This document shows, piece after piece, positions 16,819 through 26,291 of a DNA stretch of 60,111 bases. The position numbers were made by a program, and so were the translations under genes. The notes under the pieces are model-generated. The model ran no database searches, was not told the DNA's origin, and was given only the letters and a program-made list of their open reading frames with translations. Numbering within the stretch: position 1 is the first letter of the stretch; each line of letters opens with the position of its first letter. This DNA is from Phragmitibacter flavus (GTDB taxonomy: Bacteria > Verrucomicrobiota > Verrucomicrobiia > Verrucomicrobiales > Verrucomicrobiaceae): positions 1-60,111 of the forward strand of contig NZ_VAUV01000025.1 in the NCBI RefSeq assembly GCF_005780165.1, read 5' to 3'.

Positions 16819-17499
16819 CTACTTCACTACACCAGTCGTCCGCGTAAAATAAGCCGCGTCCGGTGGCAATGCCTTCAACGCCTTCGCCGGCACGCCGCCA
16901 TACAACGTGTGCGTCGTCTCCAACCTGGATTGCAACAACGCCCGCGCTCCCAACACGCAAAAATCCGGCAACTCACTGCCCTTCAAAATCACCACCCCGG
17001 TGCCCACAAAACAATAAGCACCAATCGTAATCGGACCCGAAGTCTGACGCCCCTCCAACAAATCAATGCTGTGCGTCAGCAACTGCGAATTAAACCCCGC
17101 CAGCGTGCTGAACCGACCCACTCTCACACAGTTGGTGCAATCAATGATATGACGGGTCGTTACCGCCGCATGCTCCTCCACGATCAACGCCGACTTCCGC
17201 CCAGTCTCCCCCTCAAAATAACCTCCACCCCCGTTCTCCGGATGCCCACCGATCCAGTTGCCCGTGCCGATGGTCGCACGCTCGCGCAACTCCAACAAAG
17301 TAATGCCACGACACACCGTTCCGTGGCCAATGCGCGAATGCGGCCCCATCACCAGTCGCTGCGGATAAACCAACGCCAGCCCAATCCGTGCCGTGGGATG
17401 GATCTCATATCCAAAACACCAGCACAACACCCGGCGGCGCAGCCCCCAAGGCAGCACACAAGCCGCCACATGCACCATCAACGCCCCGATTTGTCGCAT
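16819..17499 (-). CDS. Hexapeptide-repeat acyltransferase
   Basis: This 226-residue LbetaH-fold protein has repeats in IGLALVYPQRLVMG, IGHGTVCRG, IGTGNWIGG and, at the C-terminal end, ITIGAYCFVGTGVVILKG followed by YGGVPAKALK. It is predicted to transfer an acetyl group to a glycan precursor. An insert with PENGGGGYFEGE interrupts the repeats. The start ATG overlaps the upstream GT gene by 22 nt in another frame, so translation is coupled. It is the last gene of the long 43-17 kb minus-strand run. Confidence 0.85.
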   Translation of the reverse strand: MRQIGALMVHVAACVLPWGLRRRVLCWCFGYEIHPTARIGLALVYPQRLVMGPHSRIGHGTVCRGITLLELRERATIGTGNWIGGHPENGGGGYFEGETGRKSALIVEEHAAVTTRHIIDCTNCVRVGRFSTLAGFNSQLLTHSIDLLEGRQTSGPITIGAYCFVGTGVVILKGSELPDFCVLGARALLQSRLETTHTLYGGVPAKALKALPPDAAYFTRTTGVVK

Positions 17500-18614
17500 A
17501 GTTTTTGGTAAAGTTGCAGATAGTCATCCATCATCCGCTGCGCCAAAAAACGCGGTGCATTCTGCAACCCTCGTTTGATCAAATCCGCTCGCTGCGCCCC
17601 ATCTTCCAGCTTTAACACCGCCGCTGCAACCGATTCCACCTCATCAATGTCCACCACCAACGCCGCATCGCCCGCCACTTCCGGCACCGAAGTCCGATCA
17701 CTACAAATCACCGGGCAACCACAAGTCTGGGCCTCCACCACCGGCCAGCCAAAACCCTCAAAGCGCGACAAAAACAGCAGCGCATACGCCCGGTTGTAAA
17801 GTGCCTCAAGCACCTCATGCGAAGGTTTGATGATCTTCACCACCTGTTCCCCCACCCCAAGTTCATCCTTCAACTTCTCCAACCCCTCATCCAACGGTTC
17901 TCCGGCAATCACCAGCCTGCCATGCCAGCGCCCCTTCAAACGCGCCATCAGACGCAACATGCCATCGCGATTTTTGCGCCGCAGATTCCTCCCCACACAA
18001 AGCAGATACGGAACCTCTAGATCCAATCCCTCCACCTCTAGCAGCCTTTGCCGACTCTCCTCCTCCGTCAGCTTTCTGAACGGTTGATTCAACCCCAACA
18101 ACACCACCGAAGACCGACTCACCCGATCCTCATCCGTCAATCGTCTTAAATCATCCTGCGTGTAAGTCGAGTCACACGCAATCCACGTCGCCTTCCGCAA
18201 TCCCGCAAGAATCCAACGCTGTAAAATCCTCCCCGCATACGAGGCCGGACAGTCAGTGTCCTCGCCCAAGCCACCCCTCACCGCCAGCAGATCATGACAC
18301 GTCACCAGCACCGGTGTGCTCCCTACATCCGCCGTGTAAAATGCATTGGAGTGATCGCACACATGAACCACATCCGCCCATCGCGCCGCCTTCCTCAAGC
18401 GCCACGGGAACAGCAGAAACTTGTCCAGATACCCCAGCCACTTGCCCACTCCATAAGCTGCCGGTTTCAATCGGCCAAACACCGGCTCCGGTCGGATCAT
18501 CCGCACCTCAATGCCAACCCCCGACGCAACAAGACCGGCTTCCAGCAATGCCGCAAAACGCTGCATGCTTTCCTGCCGGTCCGTCCGGTAGTTACCAACC
18601 AGAAGAATCTTCAC
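17478..18614 (-). CDS. Glycosyltransferase family 4
   Basis: This GT-B glycosyltransferase is about 378 residues long. The acceptor domain has DVVHVCDHSN and LVTCHDLLAVR. The donor domain has YLLCVGRNLRRKNRDGMLR, an SRFEGFGWPVVEAQTCGCPV segment with the E-x7-E nucleotide-sugar motif, and SVPEVAGDAAL. The GTG at 18614 is chosen because it starts the first beta-strand (KILLVGNYRTD) and comes 1 nt after the stop of the upstream membrane-protein gene; the more distant GTG at 18662 would overlap that gene. Confidence 0.9.
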   Translation of the reverse strand: MKILLVGNYRTDRQESMQRFAALLEAGLVASGVGIEVRMIRPEPVFGRLKPAAYGVGKWLGYLDKFLLFPWRLRKAARWADVVHVCDHSNAFYTADVGSTPVLVTCHDLLAVRGGLGEDTDCPASYAGRILQRWILAGLRKATWIACDSTYTQDDLRRLTDEDRVSRSSVVLLGLNQPFRKLTEEESRQRLLEVEGLDLEVPYLLCVGRNLRRKNRDGMLRLMARLKGRWHGRLVIAGEPLDEGLEKLKDELGVGEQVVKIIKPSHEVLEALYNRAYALLFLSRFEGFGWPVVEAQTCGCPVICSDRTSVPEVAGDAALVVDIDEVESVAAAVLKLEDGAQRADLIKRGLQNAPRFLAQRMMDDYLQLYQKLCDKSGR

Positions 18615-18615
18615 T

Positions 18616-20004
18616 TCAAAGTGCCTGTGCGCTCCTGCCGTCAGGTCCGATTGGTTCACCACTCACCACAAGTTGGGTATCATCCTCCACCTCCACCTCT
18701 TCCTTTTCCTCGTCTTCGTTCTCATCCTCCACCGTGTTCAAACTGGTCAAACAGAGCCCGCCCATGAGCACGGTAAAACCCAAGGTTGTGGCCGGACCAA
18801 ACTGCCCGATCAACAATAGCAGAAACGCCGTCGACCAGATGAACAACGGCAGCAAGTGCCCCTTTCTCGCCGCCATCAACGAACTCCAGCCCAACCAACC
18901 GGTGAGCGCGATCCGCCAGAAGATAAAGGCCGTTCCAAAGATCGGCCCACTCTCCAGCATCACCCGGTCCCACTCCGCCTCCGCATACAAAATGAAGGCA
19001 CGTTCCCCAGTCAAAATCTTCGCTCCCGCATTGGTTCCCATCCCCAGCCCATGCCCAAACAACGGTGCCTCAAAGAACAACTCCACCGGTCGCGTGAAGG
19101 CCACCATGATCCTTCCTGCCGTGCCCATGGCTCCGCCTTCCGACGCATTCGCCATCATAAACCGGTCACGCAAAACGTCATACCCCTCCTGAACCACAGG
19201 CACTTGAAATGCCACCACTGCCACTATGGACACCAACAATCCCATCTTGAAAAACTTGGCCAGCATCCAGGGCTGCCAAAGGGCCGCCAGCAATGCCCCA
19301 ATCACCACACAGCCGCACGACGCAACCAGCGATCGACTTCCCGACACCGCAAGCGCCGCCACCAAGGAGGCAGCCGATGGCAGCAGCAGCCACATCGAAT
19401 AGACCTTCGGCTTGAAGAAACCATACGCCAGAAATGCCGAGACGACCCCGTAAAACAGCGCCGGTCCGGTGGCAAAAGCAAAGGTCCCCGCTGGACGAAT
19501 CCTGCCCTGCGCTGACCCGAGCTGAACCCCTTCCATCCCGCCCGCACCAATGTTTAAATAGGAAAACGGACCCGCCTTGAACTGCAGCACCATCAGCACC
19601 GCCATCGGAATGGCCAGTGCCAGGAAGAACGTGCCGATCGCTTTGATGTCCTTCATGTTCATCACCTTCGCCATCAGGAAGATGAACGGCAGGTGGAAGA
19701 AGTTGGAATGAGCGCCAATGATGGCCACAAACAGCGTGTTGAACTGCGGAATCAGCCCCACGAAAAAAGTCAGTCCGCCAAGAAACATCAGCGAACACAC
19801 AAACGCATTCCAGGGAAACACCCCCACCCTGAAAGCAAACGCATAAGCCATCAGCACGACCGGTGCACGGATCGCAAAGAAGATCGCGGCCAGCTGCGGC
19901 AGCACCCATTTGCGCAGCGAACCTTCAAAGATCAATAGCAGGATATAAGTCCATATCAGCAGTTTGATGCCTTTGATGTAAGGGTTGTTGGGACTGATAT
20001 ACAC
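18616..20004 (-). CDS. Wzy/O-antigen ligase-like polytopic membrane protein
   Basis: This 462-residue protein has about 10-12 membrane helices. It has the arrangement of Wzy polymerases and O-antigen ligases: a large periplasmic loop (about residues 260-340) with RPVELFFEAPLFGHGLGMG. It starts at a GTG (20004). The C-terminal tail is acidic and of low complexity (VEDENEDEEKEEVEVEDD), which is unusual for the family. Lying among GT genes, it most likely polymerises or transfers the glycan. Polymerase and ligase cannot be told apart from sequence alone. Confidence 0.78.
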   Translation of the reverse strand: MYISPNNPYIKGIKLLIWTYILLLIFEGSLRKWVLPQLAAIFFAIRAPVVLMAYAFAFRVGVFPWNAFVCSLMFLGGLTFFVGLIPQFNTLFVAIIGAHSNFFHLPFIFLMAKVMNMKDIKAIGTFFLALAIPMAVLMVLQFKAGPFSYLNIGAGGMEGVQLGSAQGRIRPAGTFAFATGPALFYGVVSAFLAYGFFKPKVYSMWLLLPSAASLVAALAVSGSRSLVASCGCVVIGALLAALWQPWMLAKFFKMGLLVSIVAVVAFQVPVVQEGYDVLRDRFMMANASEGGAMGTAGRIMVAFTRPVELFFEAPLFGHGLGMGTNAGAKILTGERAFILYAEAEWDRVMLESGPIFGTAFIFWRIALTGWLGWSSLMAARKGHLLPLFIWSTAFLLLLIGQFGPATTLGFTVLMGGLCLTSLNTVEDENEDEEKEEVEVEDDTQLVVSGEPIGPDGRSAQAL

Positions 20005-20078
20005 CGGATAAGAAATGGAAAGTTTGACGCTAATTCAGGCCAGCGCAACTTCAATGAAAATGCCCACCAGCCGCATTG

Positions 20079-20801
20079 CTATTTTTTGATGCCAAGCAAC
20101 GCCACATGACTGGCGGACCGGTAGGGATTGATGTCACCGGGCGTGGTATTAAGAAGATGCACACTCCGGCATTGCTGCTTGATCTGCCGGTAGTTGTTGA
20201 ACACCGAATAAGAATAGGAGATCCCATCACCCGGCGTCTCCACATAGCCTTTGCCTTTCGACAACACCAGCGCAGCCAGCTTCCATAAACCCAGTGAGTT
20301 GATCGACTGCTTCATTAAACGCCCCAGCCGCGATCCACGCCCAAAGTTGTTCGCATCAGAGATGAAAATCGCCTTTCCGGCCACCCGCAGCATCTCCGCG
20401 ATGGCCAGCTCTGGCTGGCGGATGTGATGCAGCACTCCGAACGCACACACCACATCAAACTCGCCCGCAGCATACGGCAGCTTCGTTGCATCCCCATCGA
20501 GCAGGCAATCCTTCGGAATGCCCTGGGCATATCCCACCTCGCGCAATTCCTGCACCGGCTCAATGCCTGCCACGCGCAGTCCCGGGCGATGCCTCATCAG
20601 ATAACCCATCGCGCGACCAGTTCCCGATCCTACATCCAGCACCGAATCCGCCTTCAAATACTCCAGCACCCCCTCAAGAAATGACAGCCCAAAAAAATGC
20701 TCATCATCCTCATGAACATGTGCATCGTCATATCGCTCCGCCTTGTCCGCATAATAGCGACGCTGCATCTCCACCTCGTCATTCATATCGTTGATCTCCA
20801 T
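20079..20801 (-). CDS. SAM-dependent methyltransferase, type 11
   Basis: This 240-residue class I methyltransferase has motif I SVLDVGSGTGRAMGYL near residue 54, GIEPVQE for ribose binding, and FDVVCAFGVLHHIRQPE followed by EMLRVAGKAIFIS. The N-terminal Y-Y-x-x-K-A-x-x-YD segment is common in SAM enzymes acting on sugars or quinones. It lies 10 bp downstream of a GT4 gene, so it probably modifies the same glycan. Confidence 0.88.
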   Translation of the reverse strand: MEINDMNDEVEMQRRYYADKAERYDDAHVHEDDEHFFGLSFLEGVLEYLKADSVLDVGSGTGRAMGYLMRHRPGLRVAGIEPVQELREVGYAQGIPKDCLLDGDATKLPYAAGEFDVVCAFGVLHHIRQPELAIAEMLRVAGKAIFISDANNFGRGSRLGRLMKQSINSLGLWKLAALVLSKGKGYVETPGDGISYSYSVFNNYRQIKQQCRSVHLLNTTPGDINPYRSASHVALLGIKK

Positions 20802-20811
20802 CTCTTTAAAT

Positions 20812-22041
20812 TCAATCGGTTCCCATGGTCGCCTCCAGCACCTTGCGACCGTATTCCTGCCAGGTGTAAAGCGCCGCCTTCCGTCGTGCGGCCTCGCGCA
20901 TGCCCTTCAATTCATGCCGATGACGACAAAACCACTCTAGACGCTCCGCAATTTTCTCCGGCGCACGGATCGGCACCACAAAACCCGTCTCCCCTTCGTC
21001 AATCAAATCCTCACCCCCGGTATTTGGCGTGATGATCAACGGCAGACCACAACTCAACGCCTCCTGCTGCACCAGCGCCCGTCCTTCCACCAAGGAAGGC
21101 AGCACAAACACATCGCAATTCCGCATCAGCTCCAGCACCCCCTGGCGCGAACGGGTTGGCTCATGCCGAAACTGCGGACACTGCTGCTGGTAAAAACTCA
21201 ACGGTGCCACCGGCTGTCCGAGCACCACCAACTCCACCTTGTCCCGGCCCAACAACTTCGCTGCCTCAAACAAATCCGCCAGCCCTTTGCGCTGCGTCAT
21301 CGACCCCGCAAACAACACCCGCAACGGACGCCGCTCATTCTCATCCTCATTCTCATTCTCAGCGCGCTCCCCACCCGCAGCATCCTGATCCGAACCAAAC
21401 TCCGCCACCACACAACGCTTCCCCTGCCTCGCCCACTCCGGCAGCGAATCCAAAACAAAACGGCTGCAACAAACCACCACATCACTCAACCTCAATTCGG
21501 CATCCTTGCGCTCCAGCTTCTCTCCCGAATCATGAACCCCCTGCATCGTCGGTGCCCAGTCCGGCCAGCGCTGCAGCTCCTCCCTCATCAAGCGCTGACT
21601 CAGCCCCCAATACGCGATGGGTAAATCATAAACACATTTCCAGCCACGCTGCTTCGCCACCGCGAACGTCTGCGAAGCGCAATCTTCATACGCATACGCC
21701 ACGTCCACCTTCCCCGATTCTTCAACCCTCAAACTTCCAGCCACATGCCGGTCCAAATCCTTGCAAACCCGCGTCACCCATTCATTCGCCGTGCCAAACC
21801 CATGCCGCCCAATGCTCAATCGCATCAACTCAAGCCAAGGACGCTGCCGGATCTTCGTCGCAGGCACCGGAAAGGTCCGACGCCGCATCTGCGCCGCCAG
21901 CCGCTTCGGCAAATACGATCCACCACGCTCCGAATCCGCCGCCACCGTGGTGTAAAACTCATGCAAACACCCCGCCCGCTGAAACGCATCAAGCACGGCC
22001 CGGACATTCGCATTCCCCACCGGATGACTGACAACAACCAT
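20812..22041 (-). CDS. Glycosyltransferase family 4 with a low-complexity insert
   Basis: This 409-residue GT-B protein has SHPVGNANVRAVLDAF at the N-terminus, a donor domain beginning RVLFAGSMTQRKGLADLFEAA, and the nucleotide-sugar motif SLVEGRALVQQEALSCGLPL with conserved glutamates. Between the domains it carries an insert ENENEDENE encoded by four in-frame hexamer repeats (21335-21361). It is 10 bp upstream of the type 11 methyltransferase and 33 bp downstream of an FkbM methyltransferase. Its sugar specificity is unknown. Confidence 0.88.
   Translation of the reverse strand: MVVVSHPVGNANVRAVLDAFQRAGCLHEFYTTVAADSERGGSYLPKRLAAQMRRRTFPVPATKIRQRPWLELMRLSIGRHGFGTANEWVTRVCKDLDRHVAGSLRVEESGKVDVAYAYEDCASQTFAVAKQRGWKCVYDLPIAYWGLSQRLMREELQRWPDWAPTMQGVHDSGEKLERKDAELRLSDVVVCCSRFVLDSLPEWARQGKRCVVAEFGSDQDAAGGERAENENEDENERRPLRVLFAGSMTQRKGLADLFEAAKLLGRDKVELVVLGQPVAPLSFYQQQCPQFRHEPTRSRQGVLELMRNCDVFVLPSLVEGRALVQQEALSCGLPLIITPNTGGEDLIDEGETGFVVPIRAPEKIAERLEWFCRHRHELKGMREAARRKAALYTWQEYGRKVLEATMGTD
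21335..21361. repeat. Hexamer microsatellite inside a GT gene
   Basis: Four in-frame TCATTC/TCATCC hexamers in tandem encode alternating Glu with Asn or Asp on the minus strand. Because the unit is two codons, slippage would lengthen or shorten the linker without breaking the frame. Confidence 0.75.
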
Positions 22042-22074
22042 AACTCAACAACCCACAACCACACCCGCACCCGC

Positions 22075-23004
22075 TTACTTTGCCAGCCATCTCCCCAACC
22101 CAAAAGACTGCCAGCCCCGGGGTTCAATCAGCCTCTTCGCCCTCGCCACATCCGCCGTGGCGAGATAACACGGCGAATCATAAGAACGCCGTTGGTATTC
22201 CTCCGCCACCGGCTTCAGACCCACGCCGGACAAATGCTCTTCACAGGCAAAAATCGTATACCCCGCCTCCTCCAACAACCGGTGCGTGGCCGCCGGATAC
22301 GCATCCCACTCCTCAAACACAATGTCCCGGACCATCTGCTTCGAAAGAAAATCTCCGAACCCCTGCAACACCGGTAACTCGTGTCCCTCCACATCAATCT
22401 TCACCAGCTTCACCTTCTGAAAATCCTGCGCAAAATGATCGAACCGTTCCATCTTCACCGAAATCTGCCGCGCTGCATTGGCAACATCCGCCTCCTTCAA
22501 CTTCGACGTCCCGTTGTTCACCGCAAAATCCTCCTCCATCGCCAGCGCCGCCACCCCCGCACTGCTGCTCAACGCCAGCGGCATCGCCGTCACCGGTGCG
22601 GTGCCCGGAACGCCTTTCCAACGATCCACATTTGCCTGCAACACCTTGAAAACTTCCGGATGCGGCTCAAAGCTAAACACCTGCCCGCTCGAACCTGCCT
22701 TCTTCGACAGGATCGACGAAGTGTAACCAATGTTGGCACCAATGTCCGCCACCACATCGCCCGGCTCCACCAGCCGCCACAACACCTCCGTCACCACCGT
22801 CTCATGCACGCCCGTCTTGGCAATCGCCCTGCCAATTACCTCGCGCGGATCCACACAAAGCGGCAAACCCCATGGCAGTTTGATCACCTCCGTATCCCCC
22901 GCCTTGTTGCCAAAAAAATGCTGGCACAGACGCGAAACCACACGGTGCGGCTGAAACAAGTATTGGGGCTTCGCCAGCCCGTCCAAAATGCTGATGTCGT
23001 TCAT
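22075..23004 (-). CDS. FkbM family methyltransferase
   Basis: FkbM enzymes O-methylate sugars or hydroxyl groups in glycan and polyketide pathways. This 309-residue copy has motif I VVADIGANIGYTSSIL near residue 84, VFSFEPHPEVF for SAM ribose binding, and KLVKIDVEGHELPVLQGF, the FkbM signature with the conserved acidic/glutamate pair. The ATG at 23004 is unambiguous. It is one of five FkbM genes in the locus and lies directly between two GT4 genes, consistent with methylation of the sugar added by one of them. Confidence 0.93.
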   Translation of the reverse strand: MNDISILDGLAKPQYLFQPHRVVSRLCQHFFGNKAGDTEVIKLPWGLPLCVDPREVIGRAIAKTGVHETVVTEVLWRLVEPGDVVADIGANIGYTSSILSKKAGSSGQVFSFEPHPEVFKVLQANVDRWKGVPGTAPVTAMPLALSSSAGVAALAMEEDFAVNNGTSKLKEADVANAARQISVKMERFDHFAQDFQKVKLVKIDVEGHELPVLQGFGDFLSKQMVRDIVFEEWDAYPAATHRLLEEAGYTIFACEEHLSGVGLKPVAEEYQRRSYDSPCYLATADVARAKRLIEPRGWQSFGLGRWLAK

Positions 23005-23028
23005 GAGTTAGATAGCAGGAATAAGTTG

Positions 23029-24126
23029 TTAAGTTCCATAACCACGTTGTTGATGAGTTAGCTTCGATGCCCCGCCGTGAAACTCCGTCATCAGTTCACG
23101 ATAGCTGTCCAGATACACCGACAGCGGCTGCAAATACTCCATCAGTTCCGCACGCGTCACTTCCGACAGCTTCACATACTCATCCTCCGGCATCGCCGCC
23201 GCCTGCTCCAACAGTCGCTGCAATCCCGCCACATCTCCCGGCTCGCAGATCAAGCTGTGCCGACCGCCCGCCTCAGGAAGTCCGCCATCCCGCGTGATGA
23301 TCGCCGGCACCCCCACATGACGCGACTCAATCGGCGTCAGCCCCAGATCCTCCTTCGTGTTCGGCGGCGTCACCATCCACTTGGCGCGGCGGATCATGTC
23401 ATTGCGCTCCGCATCACTGACGAACCCCGGCCGGATCACCCCGCGCAGTTGATGCTTGTCGATCAACGCCTGCACCCGGTCCTCCAACGGTCCAAATCCC
23501 ACCAGGGTCAAGGGCCAGACCGCCGGATCCAACCCTGCTCGCGCATACGCCTCCAACAATTCTTCAAGGCCCTTGTTTTCGATCCAGCGCCCCACAAAAA
23601 TAAATCCCCGGCGTTCATGCGGTGGAACGCTCTCCGAGGGCAGATTCGAGATGATCGGCATCTTGCCACTTCCCGTCCTGCGCCGACCCGGCTCCCAGGT
23701 CGACCAGACAAAATCCGAGATATACCAACGTCGATGGGCACAACGTGCCGCCAGCTTCCACAACACCCGGTGCATCCATCCGCCACGTCCAAATCGGTTG
23801 TAGATCGTCACCACCAACGGCTTGCCCGCCAGCTTGGCAAACAACGTGGCATCTGGTGTCGGATTATGCAGGTGCACCACGTCAGCCCCGGCAATCAACT
23901 GCTTCAACTCATCCGAACCACGATCAATAAAAGTCGCGTTGACCGGCGACGCTTCAATCGCCCCCGTCAGCGAATCCAGCAGCTTAAAGTTCTTTACCCT
24001 CTTGAATCCCACCGAAGCAAATTGCCCCTGCGAATGCAACTCCTCCGCCAGCCTCAAAGTAAAAGCTTCAATGCCACCAAATCCACCGTGACACGGTGCG
24101 ACATGCAAAATTTTCAACGGACTCAT
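23029..24126 (-). CDS. Glycosyltransferase family 4
   Basis: This GT-B protein is 365 residues from the ATG at 24126 (a TTG at 24129 also exists). It begins KILHVAPCHGGFGGIEAFT, the glycine-rich N-terminal loop of GT4 enzymes. It has VVHLHNPTPD in the acceptor domain, and GFIFVGRWIENKGLEELLEAY plus VTPPNTKEDLGLTPIESRHVGVPAI in the donor domain. FkbM genes flank it on both sides at 24-28 bp, so it sits in a GT-methyltransferase alternation. Confidence 0.92.
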   Translation of the reverse strand: MSPLKILHVAPCHGGFGGIEAFTLRLAEELHSQGQFASVGFKRVKNFKLLDSLTGAIEASPVNATFIDRGSDELKQLIAGADVVHLHNPTPDATLFAKLAGKPLVVTIYNRFGRGGWMHRVLWKLAARCAHRRWYISDFVWSTWEPGRRRTGSGKMPIISNLPSESVPPHERRGFIFVGRWIENKGLEELLEAYARAGLDPAVWPLTLVGFGPLEDRVQALIDKHQLRGVIRPGFVSDAERNDMIRRAKWMVTPPNTKEDLGLTPIESRHVGVPAIITRDGGLPEAGGRHSLICEPGDVAGLQRLLEQAAAMPEDEYVKLSEVTRAELMEYLQPLSVYLDSYRELMTEFHGGASKLTHQQRGYGT

Positions 24127-24154
24127 CAAAATTCTTCGAAATTACCACGCCCAC

Positions 24155-25114
24155 TTACAACTCCAAAGGTGCCACCGGCATCAATCGCCGTGCCCGAAGT
24201 TTGAACTCTGGATCATACCCATAAGCATCGATCAAATCTTGATGCTCATCCGTCCCCGCAAACACATTGGAAACCCGGAACGCCCCGTTTTCAGGTGGAT
24301 AGAGACAGTGTTCCATGGAATAAAACTTCGTATACCCCGCCTCCCGCAATGGCTCCACCAGCTCACTCGGACGAATCCCTCGCTCCTCCAGCGCCGGCCG
24401 GTTCACTTCAAACACCAAGGGAGGTCGGCGCATCGCGAACAACGCTTTCGCTCCACGGAAAACCTCGCGCTCAAACCCCTCCACATCCACCTTCACCACC
24501 GCCGCATTCTGCCATTGCGTTTCTGAAATCAACGAAGACAGCCGGTGCACCGGCACCTTGATTTCCGTGCTCCCCGGCAGGGGTTGACCACCGCTGTAGG
24601 CAAGTTGCTCGGGATGAAAAAAGAAACTGATCTCCCCATCCTCCTCGCCCACCGCCACCGGATGCAGCCGCACCCGCTTCTCAAGGCCGTTGAGTTTTTG
24701 ATTCTCCTCAAACCACCCCTTCAGTTCCGGCACCGGCTCAAATGCAATCGCCTCCCCCTCCGTGCCCATCAAGGTCGAAACCGTGATCCATCCCAGGTTC
24801 GCCCCCACATCCACCAGGACCGGACGCCCCGCGCAAGGACGCTGCATCGCCAGCTTCAAAAATCGCACGATGTCCTGCTCATAATCACCAAACGTAAACA
24901 TGTGCAAACTCAACCAGTCCGCCCGCGGCACCCGCAGTCTGGCACCCGATTGCTTCATCATCGCGGTCACCAGATAGGCCCCCTTCGGCAACAACTGGTC
25001 GACCAGCCGAACCAGCCTGCTGCGTCCCTTCTCCCATGGATAGCGACGGCAAAAGAAAAGCAGAGCGTCAGCCACCACTCCAAGTGGCCGATCAGGCGAA
25101 TTAGTTACTTCCAT
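24155..25114 (-). CDS. FkbM family methyltransferase, paralogue of 31479-32423
   Basis: This 319-residue FkbM protein has motif I LVDVGANLGWITVS near residue 99 and VVKVDVEGFEREVFRGA. It carries an extra N-terminal helical region of about 75 residues (RYPWEKGRSRLVRLVDQLLP) and a C-terminal extension (LYPPENG, ending APLEL). Both are matched by the protein at 31479-32423 (RYRLVDMVEHLLP, LYPPENG, TPMEL), so the two are duplicates with a shared architecture. The extra segments may bind the glycan acceptor or the membrane. It is followed by a GT4 gene 28 bp away. Confidence 0.92.
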   Translation of the reverse strand: MEVTNSPDRPLGVVADALLFFCRRYPWEKGRSRLVRLVDQLLPKGAYLVTAMMKQSGARLRVPRADWLSLHMFTFGDYEQDIVRFLKLAMQRPCAGRPVLVDVGANLGWITVSTLMGTEGEAIAFEPVPELKGWFEENQKLNGLEKRVRLHPVAVGEEDGEISFFFHPEQLAYSGGQPLPGSTEIKVPVHRLSSLISETQWQNAAVVKVDVEGFEREVFRGAKALFAMRRPPLVFEVNRPALEERGIRPSELVEPLREAGYTKFYSMEHCLYPPENGAFRVSNVFAGTDEHQDLIDAYGYDPEFKLRARRLMPVAPLEL

Positions 25115-25163
25115 GGTCAGTGATAAAAGAAAAAATAAAACAGAATCTGACTTGTTGATCCAC

Positions 25164-26288
25164 TTAGCTCGCCACCGCCGGAACCCTGTGTCCAGGCCTC
25201 AATCCCTCACTCATCTTCGCCGCAATGGCAGGCCAGGAAGCCGTCGACGCATGCCAGTCTCGCAGCGCTTGCGATCGTTCAATCAGCCTGCCGTCCAGGT
25301 CACCATCTTCCGCCAGCAACTCCTCCACTCCCGTCAGCCATGCAAAGGGCGCCCGCGTGTCCGATCCCGCGAAAGGCGACAAAATGTTCAGCCCATGGGC
25401 CGCATAAGCCATGAACGTCGTGGACTTCTCCACGCTCGACCAATCCTGTCCGGAAATCCCGAACTCCGCTCCGTCCAAAATCGCCGACAGCTCACCTTCC
25501 TCCACAAAGCCCGTTGCCTCCACCTGCTCCAATGGCAGCACCTCCTTCAACAACTCCCGCTCCGCCCTGCCGCCATCATCACTGCCACCCAGAATCACCA
25601 GCTTCTTCAAGCGTCCCGCCTCACTCAACCGCTGCAAACCGGCCAGCATCGGACGCAACGACATCAACCTCGTCCCTTGTTTCCCAAACACCACCATCAC
25701 CCCGCGCTCCCGAACTTTCCCCGAAGACGCCGACGACGACACACTCACATTCGACCCCACCGGAGCCACCGTCACTGGCGTTTTTAAACCGAACTGCCGC
25801 AACCATCCCGCATATCCTTCCGTGTTGGTAAACACCGACTCCGATAGCGCAACCAGCCGCCGCACACTATGCCGATGCGCCCTCATGCGCAGCACCCGCG
25901 GGTCCCACCATGGTCTCAGGCTCCAGAGTTCATGAAACATGATCGCCAGCCGCCTGCCCCGGCCTTTCGCCTGCCACCGCTCAAAAGCATCGGGCATCCA
26001 CAAGGGGCAACCACGCCGGTCAAAACCAAAGCCGCTGTATTGCATCATCACCAGGGAGGCACCCACTCGATCCAATGCCGCCTCCAGTCCATCCCCGCTC
26101 AACTCAAACCCCTCAACCACCTGTCCTGGAAATACCGCCCGGCTTTCTTCCACCCCCCTCGCCAGCAAAAAACAAAACTTCTCATCCCCGGGCCACGCCG
26201 CCACCAGCCTCGTCGTGTAGTCGCCGATCCCACAAACCGCAGGAGGCAGCTGCGGTGCGATCATGGTAATCGTCGAGTCCACATTCAT
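25164..26288 (-). CDS. Glycosyltransferase (GT4-like), first of a tandem pair
   Basis: This GT-B protein of about 374 residues starts at the ATG at 26288 (a GTG at 26291 precedes it). The N-terminus has VCGIGDYTTRLVAAW, a loop also present in the upstream neighbour as PCGIGGYTAML. MMQYSGFGFDRRGCPLWM and MFHELWSLRPWWDPR match that neighbour segment by segment. The donor domain is less canonical, with GVMVVFGKQGTR and SVEKSTTFMAYAAHGLNIL. It is clearly a duplicate of the gene at 26292-27380, 3 bp away. Activity is likely but the donor sugar is unknown. Confidence 0.82.
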   Translation of the reverse strand: MNVDSTITMIAPQLPPAVCGIGDYTTRLVAAWPGDEKFCFLLARGVEESRAVFPGQVVEGFELSGDGLEAALDRVGASLVMMQYSGFGFDRRGCPLWMPDAFERWQAKGRGRRLAIMFHELWSLRPWWDPRVLRMRAHRHSVRRLVALSESVFTNTEGYAGWLRQFGLKTPVTVAPVGSNVSVSSSASSGKVRERGVMVVFGKQGTRLMSLRPMLAGLQRLSEAGRLKKLVILGGSDDGGRAERELLKEVLPLEQVEATGFVEEGELSAILDGAEFGISGQDWSSVEKSTTFMAYAAHGLNILSPFAGSDTRAPFAWLTGVEELLAEDGDLDGRLIERSQALRDWHASTASWPAIAAKMSEGLRPGHRVPAVAS

Positions 26289-26291
26289 CAC

